A DNA stretch of 11,366 bases from an uncultured Eubacteriales bacterium (GTDB lineage: Bacteria > Bacillota > Clostridia > Oscillospirales > Oscillospiraceae). Each line of letters starts with the position of its first letter. The stretch's first letter is position 1. The stretch spans positions 1 to 11,366 of the forward strand of contig URDK01000082.1 in assembly GCA_900546485.1 (NCBI GenBank), read 5' to 3'. The position numbers and the translations under genes were made by a program. Positions 6,575 through 11,366 of the stretch are shown one piece after another. The notes beneath the pieces were generated by a model, which saw only the letters and a list, made by a program, of their open reading frames with translations, was not told the DNA's origin and ran no database searches.

Positions 6575-6886
6575 TTACGCGATGGTCTCGATCTGGACCT
6601 TCGTGTAGGGCTGACGATGGCCCTGCGTGCGCTGATAGCCCTTCTTGGGCTTCATCTTGTAGACGCGGACCTTCTTGCCGCGCCCGTTCTTGACGACGTT
6701 GGCGGTGACGGTGGCGCCCTCCACGACGGGGGTGCCGAACACGGCGTTATCCTCGTCAATGACGGCGAGGACGCGGTCGAACTTGACGGTGGCGCCGGCC
6801 TCGGCGTCGAGCTTCTCGACGTAGATGACGTCGCCCTCGGCGACGCGGTACTGCTTACCGCCGGTCTCGATGACTGCATGCTTCAT
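6575..6886 (-). CDS. rplU: 50S ribosomal protein L21
   Basis: L21 is a 50S subunit protein bound to 23S rRNA domain II and is nearly always paired with L27. The 103-residue product shows the family pattern AVIETGGKQYRVAEGD, EAGATVKFDRVL, VEGATVTANV and the carboxy signature KPKKGYQRTQGHRQPYTKV. The start at 6886 is chosen because the protein then begins like its relatives and a purine-rich AGAGAGGA site lies about 10 bases upstream; an in-frame ATG at 6934 would lie within the leader and adds unrelated residues. It is the first gene of the ribosomal block and is driven by the strong promoter at 6970-6998. Confidence 0.98.
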   Translation of the reverse strand: MKHAVIETGGKQYRVAEGDVIYVEKLDAEAGATVKFDRVLAVIDEDNAVFGTPVVEGATVTANVVKNGRGKKVRVYKMKPKKGYQRTQGHRQPYTKVQIETIA

Positions 6887-6963
6887 TTCTGTTTCATCCT
6901 CTCTGTAAGAGACTCGCTCTAAAGGGCGGGGCAATGCCCACTTGCAGACCCTGTCAATGCGGC
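6887..6963 (-). promoter_or_regulatory. structured 5' leader of rplU, possible L21 autoregulatory leader
   Basis: The predicted transcript has about 77 bases before the L21 start. It contains AGGG ... CCCT enclosing GGGC-ATT-GCCC, and then TCTCT-TAC-AGAGA just before the start codon, the last overlapping the ribosome binding region. Firmicute L21 operons often carry a conserved leader RNA thought to bind L21 as feedback control. The position and the stem at the binding site fit such a role, but I cannot match it to the known family by eye. Confidence 0.35.
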
Positions 6964-6969
6964 TTTAGT

Positions 6970-6998
6970 ATAATACCACGCCGAATGGCCGGTGTCAA
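6970..6998 (-). promoter_or_regulatory. strong sigma-A promoter of the rplU-rpmA block
   Basis: On the minus strand TTGACA (6993-6998, perfect) is separated by exactly 17 bases from TATTAT (6970-6975, five of six), which is preceded by TGG as an extended -10. This is the best promoter in the window and suits highly expressed ribosomal genes. It starts transcription near 6963. Confidence 0.9.
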
Positions 6999-7020
6999 CA
7001 TGATTTTGCCGCCAAACGCG

Positions 7021-7128
7021 TTATTTCAGCCGTATTTCTCGGACATATATGTACTGAGCCGGTCGCCCAGCAGTGCCGCAACCCGCGAGCAGGAGCAGCG
7101 CCAGTGCAAGTGCCGCCGTGCGCTTCAC
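7021..7128 (-). CDS. very small lipoprotein of 35 residues, translationally coupled to the gene upstream
   Basis: The frame starts at a GTG at 7128, two bases after the TGA of the preceding gene (stop at 7131-7133), and ends at a TAA at 7021. A GAGG site inside the last codons of the upstream gene lies 7 bases before the GTG, which implies translational coupling. The product is VKRTAALALALLLLAGC followed by 18 residues, a textbook lipoprotein signal with lipobox LAGC (C17). The mature lipopeptide would have only 19 residues, with a basic, tyrosine-containing end (QYIYVREIRLK). I do not recognise a family. It may be a genuine small lipoprotein that works with its neighbour, or the head of a longer lipoprotein truncated at the rplU promoter. 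No terminator follows. Confidence 0.6.
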   Translation of the reverse strand: MKRTAALALALLLLAGCGTAGRPAQYIYVREIRLK

Positions 7129-7130
7129 GT

Positions 7131-7844
7131 TCACACCTCGCCCACGTAGTCGAGGGCCTCGGGACGGCCTTCGGCGCCGCAAGTTATCTCCCAGCAGCTC
7201 GCGGAGCCAGTTCCCCACATGCGGTAGGTGTAGAGCCAGCGCCCGTCCGTTAGGACGAGGGAGAGGCTCGCCTCATCCGTGAGCGGCCACGTTTCGCCCG
7301 TCTCGAGGTCCATGCAGTATAGCGTCGTCGCCTCGTCCCCGCACTGCTCGACGCCGTAGGCCCAGCGCCCGGCGGCGCAGAGCGGTTCGATCGCGCCGTC
7401 AAGCACGCGGCTGTGGTCAGCGGTCAGGCAGAGCCAGCCCGCTTCATTGCTCCGGGCGTCGCTCAGCGGCACGATGAGACTGTCAGACTGCGCTCTCAGG
7501 GTAACCTCGCTGAAGTCGAGGCCTTCGGGAATGAGGTCCTCGCCGTTTTCAAGCAGCTGTGTCCCGTCCTCGCTGAGAGCAAAGCTGCGCTCTCCGACGG
7601 TGCACGCCGCCGGGGCGTCCTCTTTGCCGGAGCTCCAGGGCAGGGACAGCAGCTTTGAGCCCTCTCCGGGCGTGTAGGCGAGGGTGCAGTTGTGTTTTGT
7701 GTAATAGAGCCTGCCGTCCTCGATGCGGTTTGGCCACATGTGCGAACTCGGCGAAAACAGCCCGAAGGAGACGATGCGGAAGACGATCAGCGCCAGCGCG
7801 GCGAGTATCAGCAGAAGGTTCCTGAGTGTTTTGCCCGTTATCAT
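7131..7844 (-). CDS. membrane-anchored extracytoplasmic protein of unknown function, possibly beta-propeller-like
   Basis: The 237-residue product has a short basic start (MITGKTLRN), one hydrophobic segment (about residues 10-30, LLLILAALALIVFRIVSFGLF), and then an extracytoplasmic part of about 205 residues. That part contains spaced motifs such as 'IEDGRLYYTKHN', 'AAGRWAYGVE', 'LYCMDLETGETWPL' and 'TDGRWLYTYRM'. Alternating 'display a value' strands like these resemble proteins with TolB/DUF5050-type beta-propeller repeats, but this is a reading of pattern and not a confident family call. Four or more cysteines lie outside the membrane. The ATG at 7844 is chosen because GGGGA lies 6 bases upstream and the membrane segment then sits at the amino end; the frame is open further up to 7961, where it runs into the ackA terminator. 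It lies just upstream of the small lipoprotein gene and probably forms a two-gene unit with it. Confidence 0.75.
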   Translation of the reverse strand: MITGKTLRNLLLILAALALIVFRIVSFGLFSPSSHMWPNRIEDGRLYYTKHNCTLAYTPGEGSKLLSLPWSSGKEDAPAACTVGERSFALSEDGTQLLENGEDLIPEGLDFSEVTLRAQSDSLIVPLSDARSNEAGWLCLTADHSRVLDGAIEPLCAAGRWAYGVEQCGDEATTLYCMDLETGETWPLTDEASLSLVLTDGRWLYTYRMWGTGSASCWEITCGAEGRPEALDYVGEV

Positions 7845-7959
7845 GCTCGTTCCCCGCCTTTCCCGTTTTTTACAGTCTAACACGCAAATGCATACGATTT
7901 GTATCCTGTATCGGCCTTGCAGAGCCGAAATTTGCCGGAGCATTTTGTAAGATGCGCAC

Positions 7960-7994
7960 AAAAAACCGCCGCAGGCATGTTTTGCCTGCGGCGG
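7960..7994 (-). terminator. intrinsic terminator of ackA
   Basis: Positions 7966-7977 (CCGCCGCAGGCA) pair with 7983-7994 over 12 base pairs with a 5-base loop. On the minus strand the stem is followed directly by six T (7960-7965). It lies 26 bases after the ackA stop codon. Confidence 0.95.
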
Positions 7995-8020
7995 CGCCGT
8001 TTAATTATATTGAGTCAGCC

Positions 8021-9223
8021 TCAGCCCTCGACGATGTCGCGGGTGTCGCGGGCGATGACGAGCTCCTCGTTGGTCGGGATGACGAAGAGCTTGACCTTGC
8101 TGTCGGCGGTGGAGATGCACACGTCGTCGCCGCGCTTCTTGTTCTGCTCGGGGTCGACCTCGCAGCCGAGGTAGCCGAGGTACTTGCAGATACCGGCACG
8201 GGTGGTGGGGGCGTTCTCGCCAACGCCGGCGGTGAAGATGATGGCGTCCACGCCGTTCATCGCGGCCGCGTAGCTGCCGACGACCTTGGCAACCCAGTAG
8301 TCGAACATATCGAGAGCCAGCTTGGCGCGCTCATTGCCCTCCTCGGCGGCGGCCTCGAGGTCGCGGAAGTCGCTGCTCACGCCGGAGACGCCCAGCACGC
8401 CGGACTTCTTGTTGAGCACGCCCAGCATCTCGTCGATGTTCATGCCATACTTGTTCATGATGAACTGCATGACGCCCGGGTCGAGATCGCCGCAGCGGGT
8501 GCCCATCGGCAGGCCGACCAGCGGGGTGAAGCCCATGGACGTATCGACGCTCTTGCCGCCGTCGATGGCGCAGATGGAGGAGCCGTTGCCCATGTGGCAG
8601 CTGATTATCTTGAGCTCCTCGATGGGCTTGCCCATCAGCTCGGCGCAGCGGCCGGAGACATAGCGGTGGCTGGTGCCGTGGAAGCCGTAGCGGCGGATGC
8701 CGTCGTTCTTGTAGTAGTCATAGGGCACGGCATAGGTGAAAGCCTTGGCGGGCATGGTCTGGTGGAATGCGGTGTCGAACACGGCGACCTGCGGGACATC
8801 CTTGCCCATGACGGCGGTGCAGGCGTTGATGCCGGTGATGTTCGCAGGGTTGTGCAGAGGAGCGAAGGGGGTGCAGTCCTCGAGGGCCTTCATGACCTCG
8901 TCGGTGATGCGCACGGAGCAGGCGAACTTTTCGCCGCCATGGACGACGCGGTGACCCACGGCGTCTATCTCGCTCATGCTCGCAACGACGCCGTACTCGG
9001 CGCTGGTCAGCTTGTCGATGACCGCGGCAATGGCCTCGGAGTGAGTCGGCAGGGAGATGTCCTCATTGAACACCGGCTTGCCGCCAATGAGCGGGGTGTG
9101 CTTGAGGTGACCGTCTATGCCGATGCGCTCGCACAGACCCTTGGCCAGGACGGCCTCGGTTTCCATATCGATGAGCTGATACTTGAGGGAGGAGCTTCCG
9201 GCATTGATGACCAAAACTTTCAT
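8021..9223 (-). CDS. ackA: acetate kinase
   Basis: AckA interconverts acetyl phosphate + ADP and acetate + ATP in the cytoplasm, the ATP-yielding last step of acetate fermentation. The 400-residue length is standard. Key residues are in place by the known family pattern: N7 in VINAGSSSLK, R92 in GHRVVHGG, D150 in VFDTAFHQTMP, H182 in YGFHGTSHRYV, the phosphate loop HMGNGSSICAIDGGKS (210-225), R243 in MGTRCGDLDPG, the adenosine site FTAGVGENA (330-338) and the E387/E388 pair in PTNEELVIARD. The start at 9223 is chosen because the protein then opens with MKVLVINAGS and GAAAGGA lies about 10 bases upstream. The usual partner pta is not adjacent: the gene stands alone, divergent from tmcAL, and ends at its own strong terminator. 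Confidence 0.98.
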   Translation of the reverse strand: MKVLVINAGSSSLKYQLIDMETEAVLAKGLCERIGIDGHLKHTPLIGGKPVFNEDISLPTHSEAIAAVIDKLTSAEYGVVASMSEIDAVGHRVVHGGEKFACSVRITDEVMKALEDCTPFAPLHNPANITGINACTAVMGKDVPQVAVFDTAFHQTMPAKAFTYAVPYDYYKNDGIRRYGFHGTSHRYVSGRCAELMGKPIEELKIISCHMGNGSSICAIDGGKSVDTSMGFTPLVGLPMGTRCGDLDPGVMQFIMNKYGMNIDEMLGVLNKKSGVLGVSGVSSDFRDLEAAAEEGNERAKLALDMFDYWVAKVVGSYAAAMNGVDAIIFTAGVGENAPTTRAGICKYLGYLGCEVDPEQNKKRGDDVCISTADSKVKLFVIPTNEELVIARDTRDIVEG

Positions 9224-9249
9224 TTCAGCAGTATCCTTTCTAATATATG

Positions 9250-9278
9250 TTGTAAAAATATTTCGCCCATAGTAAAAT
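9250..9278 (+). promoter_or_regulatory. candidate promoter of tmcAL
   Basis: TTGTAA (9250-9255) and TAAAAT (9273-9278) are 17 bases apart on the plus strand. Transcription would begin near 9285 and cross the candidate ackA promoter before reaching the gene at 9367. Confidence 0.5.
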
Positions 9279-9301
9279 ATGCGCAGTATATCCAACTACA
9301 C

Positions 9302-9330
9302 ATTTTATCCACATTCAGCCGAAAACGCAA
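9302..9330 (-). promoter_or_regulatory. candidate promoter of ackA
   Basis: On the minus strand TTGCGT (9325-9330) and TAAAAT (9302-9307) are 17 bases apart. Transcription would start near 9295 and run leftward across the candidate tmcAL promoter. The -35 is weak; TACTAT near 9268-9273 is an alternative -10. Confidence 0.4.
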
Positions 9331-9366
9331 TAGAAAACGCGATTTTTTACAAAGGAGGCGTCAACG

Positions 9367-10566
9367 ATGCGCGTCGTGGGCATAGTAACCGAGTTCAATC
9401 CCTTCCACAACGGCCACGCGCTGCTGCTCGAGCGCGCGCGGGAGACCATGGGCGAAGACACGGCGGTGGTCTGCTGCATGTCCGGAGACTTCGTGCAGCG
9501 GGGCGAGGCCGCGGTGTGGTCGAAATTCGCGCGGGCCGAGGCCGCCGCGCGTTGCGGCGCCGACCTGGTGTTCGAGCTGCCCCTGCCCTGGGCGCTGTCC
9601 TCTGCTGAGGGCTTTGCCCGCGGCGGGGTGGGGCTGCTCGCAGCACTCGGCGTTGTGGACTGTCTCTGTTTCGGCAGCGAGTGCGGCGAGACCGAGCCGC
9701 TCGAGCGTGCGGCCGAGGCCCTGCTGAGTCCCGCGCTCGCCGCGGAGCTCAGGCGCGAGCTCGAGAGCGGCATCCCCTTTGCGGCCGCGCGGCAGCGCGC
9801 CCTCGCCGCCGTCACCGATGAGGAGACCGCGCGCCTCGTGGAGACGCCGAACAACATACTTGCCGTAGAATATATCCGCGCCATATACGAGCTCGGCCTC
9901 GACCTCGGCTTCATGACCGTCAGACGCGAGGGCGCGGAGCACGACGGACAGGGAGAGGGGAGCATCCGCTCCGCCTCCGAGCTGCGCAGCCGCATCGCAG
10001 CCGGCAAGAGCTGCTCCGGCTTCATGCCCGACGCGGCCCTCGCCGTTTTTGAACGCGAGGCCGAGCGGGGGAGGGGGCCGGTGCTCATGGAGACGCTGGA
10101 GCCCATGCTGCTTGCGAGGCTGCGCATGCTGCCAGACGAGGAGTTTAGCCGCCTGCCGGACGCCTCCGAGGGCCTGGGCAACCGCCTGCGCGCCGCAGTG
10201 CGCGATGAGCCCACGCTCGACGGCGTGCTCGCCGCCGCCAAGAGCAAGCGCTACGCCCTCTCGCGCATACGGCGCATGACCATGTGCGCCTGCCTCGGCG
10301 TGCGCGAGGGCATGGCCGAGGGCGTGCCGCCCTATGCCCGCCTGCTCGCGGCATCGGAGCGGGGTCGGGAACTGCTGCGCCGCGCCCAGGACAAGAGCCG
10401 CATACCTATTATAACTAAGGCAGCCGCCGCAAGGCAGCTGCCGCGCGACACGCTCTCCGTGTTCGAGCTCGGCTCCGGCGCGCGCGACCTCTATGTCCTC
10501 GGCTACCGCGCCGCCGCCGAGCGCAGGGGAGGGACGGATTGGAGGACGGGCCCTGCACTGGTGTAG
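9367..10566 (+). CDS. tmcAL: tRNA(Met) cytidine acetate ligase (TmcAL, YlbM family)
   Basis: TmcAL activates acetate with ATP to acetyl-adenylate and acetylates C34 of elongator tRNA(Met), giving N4-acetylcytidine in the wobble position. The 399-residue product has the amino-terminal nucleotidyltransferase fold: GIVTEFNPFHNGH (5-17, the nucleotide-binding HxGH-like loop), MSGDFVQRGEAA (38-49), SSAEGFA (78-84), FGSE (102-105) and PNNILAVEYIRA (161-172). The carboxy half carries KRYALSRIRRMTM (294-306), as expected of the RNA-binding helical part. The length is close to the B. subtilis enzyme. AAGGAGG about 8 bases before the ATG supports the start. It is divergent from ackA, so one locus holds an enzyme that makes or uses acetate and one that consumes it. 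GC content is very high, and the antisense frames stay open as a result. Confidence 0.95.
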   Translation: MRVVGIVTEFNPFHNGHALLLERARETMGEDTAVVCCMSGDFVQRGEAAVWSKFARAEAAARCGADLVFELPLPWALSSAEGFARGGVGLLAALGVVDCLCFGSECGETEPLERAAEALLSPALAAELRRELESGIPFAAARQRALAAVTDEETARLVETPNNILAVEYIRAIYELGLDLGFMTVRREGAEHDGQGEGSIRSASELRSRIAAGKSCSGFMPDAALAVFEREAERGRGPVLMETLEPMLLARLRMLPDEEFSRLPDASEGLGNRLRAAVRDEPTLDGVLAAAKSKRYALSRIRRMTMCACLGVREGMAEGVPPYARLLAASERGRELLRRAQDKSRIPIITKAAAARQLPRDTLSVFELGSGARDLYVLGYRAAAERRGGTDWRTGPALV

Positions 10567-10592
10567 TTGGTGAAAGTACACAAAAAAGCGCT

Positions 10593-10626
10593 TTTGACCG
10601 CCGATTTTTTCGGCGGTCAAATTTTT
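10593..10626 (+). terminator. intrinsic terminator of tmcAL
   Basis: Positions 10593-10604 (TTTGACCGCCGA) pair with 10610-10621 over 12 base pairs with a T5 loop, and five T follow (10622-10626). The minus strand also ends in a T run (CTTTTTTG), so it could act in both directions. It starts 27 bases after the tmcAL stop codon. Confidence 0.93.
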
Positions 10627-10672
10627 CACTGTGATTAATTAAAGAAATTACTATAAAATGTGCGAAATTGTG

Positions 10673-10701
10673 TTGCAATCGCAGGCGAGATAGTTTATAA
10701 T
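10673..10701 (+). promoter_or_regulatory. promoter of the substrate-binding protein gene
   Basis: TTGCAA (10673-10678) and a perfect TATAAT (10696-10701) are 17 bases apart. Transcription would start near 10708, just before a large inverted repeat in the leader. Confidence 0.75.
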
Positions 10702-10709
10702 CATGCCCA

Positions 10710-10752
10710 GGCCGCGAAGTACAAATGTCCACTCAAGATGGACGTCGCGGCC
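10710..10752 (+). repeat. leader hairpin at the predicted 5' end of the substrate-binding protein mRNA
   Basis: GGCCGCGA (10710-10717) pairs perfectly with TCGCGGCC (10745-10752). Inside it GTCCA (10727-10731) pairs with TGGAC (10739-10743), leaving a 9-base one-sided bulge. There is no T run after it, so it is not a terminator. It begins within about two bases of the predicted transcript start and ends 11 bases before the AGGAGG. Stabilisation of the message or control of translation are both possible. Confidence 0.6.
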
Positions 10753-10780
10753 GAACATGATTTAGGAGGATGAGAAGAAA

Positions 10781-11366
10781 ATGAAGAAGATACTTGCACT
10801 TCTGCTTGCGCTGTGCATGGTGTTTGCCCTTGCCGCCTGCGGTGAGGCCGCCCCCGCCGCGAGCGACGCTCCGGACGACGGCGCCACTGTCAGCGAAGCG
10901 CCCGCCGATGACGGCGCTGCTACCGGCGACAAGGTCGTTAAGATCGGCGTGTTTGAGCCCACTTCCGGTCAGAACGGCGGCGGCGGCAAGAAGGAGATCC
11001 TGGGTATTGAGTATGCCCACTCCCTGAAGCCCACCGTTACCATCAACGGCGAGGAGTACAGTGTGCAGTTGGTCTATGCGGACAATGCTTCCGACCAGGC
11101 TAAGGCACCCACTGCCGCGCAGACCCTGATTTCCCAGGGTGTGTCTGTGGTGATCGGTACATATGGTTCTGCTTGCGCGATTGCTGCCGGCCCTCTGTTC
11201 GAGAGCGCTAAGATCCCTGCCATCGGCACTTCCTGCACCAACCCCCAGGTGACTGCCGGCAACGACTACTACTTCCGCATCTGCTTCCTGGACCCCTTCC
11301 AGGGCACGGTCCTTGCAAACTTCGCGCAGGAGAAGTTCTCCGCCAAGAAGGCGTATCTCCTGGGCG
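10781..11366 (+). CDS. ABC transporter substrate-binding lipoprotein, LivJ/branched-chain amino acid type, partial
   Basis: The frame is open from an ATG at 10781 to the right edge (195 codons plus one base), so the carboxy end lies outside. Residues 1-20 are a lipoprotein signal (MKKILALLLALCMVFALAAC, lipobox LAAC, C20). A low-complexity Ala/Asp/Pro-rich tether (21-50) follows, and then a Peripla_BP_6-type fold: VKIGVFEPTSGQNGGGG, ILGIEYAHS, VQLVYADNASDQAKAPTAA, LISQGVSVVIGTYGSA, AAGPLFESAKIPAIGTSCTNPQVT, YYFRICFLDPFQGTVLANFA. This family captures branched-chain amino acids or other small molecules outside the membrane and hands them to a LivHMGF-type permease, whose genes would be expected to the right. 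The ligand cannot be fixed from the fragment. AGGAGG at 10764-10769 is 11 bases from the start. Codons here favour GGT, GCT and CTG more than in the neighbours, as in strongly expressed genes. Confidence 0.93.
   Translation, partial: MKKILALLLALCMVFALAACGEAAPAASDAPDDGATVSEAPADDGAATGDKVVKIGVFEPTSGQNGGGGKKEILGIEYAHSLKPTVTINGEEYSVQLVYADNASDQAKAPTAAQTLISQGVSVVIGTYGSACAIAAGPLFESAKIPAIGTSCTNPQVTAGNDYYFRICFLDPFQGTVLANFAQEKFSAKKAYLLG

Noticed and set aside
7826..9385. A 519-codon plus-strand open frame opposite ackA
   Set aside because: It covers ackA, its terminator and the divergent promoter region. Its composition is an Ala/Val/Asp/Gly-rich mirror of the ackA codons, with no domain.
9361..10629. 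Two long minus-strand open frames opposite tmcAL (9315-10247 and 9361-10629)
   Set aside because: Both are antisense to tmcAL, start within it or within its terminator, and have biased low-information sequences.
10733..11020. A minus-strand open frame opposite the substrate-binding protein start
   Set aside because: It is antisense to a clear lipoprotein signal and binding-protein fold, without a ribosome binding site or motif.
1..11366. Mobile element, prophage, CRISPR, tRNA or rRNA content
   Set aside because: I saw no transposase or integrase motif, no evenly spaced direct repeats, no tRNA-like cloverleaf and no rRNA-like sequence. The Tet(M)-like gene has host-like composition and no mobility genes beside it.

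Overview
The window looks like chromosomal DNA from a spore-forming, GC-rich member of the Clostridia, probably an Oscillospiraceae-type gut commensal. The evidence is an alpha/beta-type small acid-soluble spore protein, strong AGGAGG-type ribosome binding sites, an S-layer-homology surface protein, the rplU-rpmA-obgE order, and most closely matched families being firmicute. The assignment to a family is inference. No tRNA, rRNA, CRISPR array, transposase or phage gene is visible, and the gene content is mostly core.

Layout. Positions 1-1753 (minus) hold the amino-terminal part of a secreted surface protein that runs off the left edge just as its S-layer-homology domain begins; two back-to-back hairpins lie in its leader. 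Positions 1892-4486 (minus) encode an 864-residue Tet(M)/EF-G-like GTPase with a YacP/Rae1-type NYN ribonuclease domain fused to its carboxy terminus. A divergent small spore protein gene follows (4690-4887, plus) with a forespore-type promoter, and it shares a two-way terminator with the convergent obgE. The ribosomal block rplU-rpmA-obgE (6886 down to 4939, minus) is driven by a near-consensus promoter, but a strong terminator hairpin sits between rpmA and obgE. Upstream are a membrane-anchored extracytoplasmic protein and a translationally coupled 35-residue lipoprotein (7844 down to 7021). Then come ackA (minus) and, divergently, tmcAL (plus). At the right edge is the start of a LivJ-like ABC substrate-binding lipoprotein (plus).

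How it works together. Much of the window concerns translation: two ribosomal proteins, the ribosome-assembly GTPase Obg, a tRNA(Met) acetylating enzyme, and a ribosome-binding GTPase fused to a putative A-site mRNA nuclease. AckA (acetate/acetyl-phosphate) and TmcAL (which consumes acetate) are divergent neighbours. The most unusual gene is the GTPase-NYN fusion: it joins a factor that enters the A-site side of the ribosome to a domain whose stand-alone homologue, Rae1, cuts mRNA there. Secondary points are an L27 gene lacking both the usual firmicute leader and the adjacent prp protease gene, and the terminator in front of obgE.
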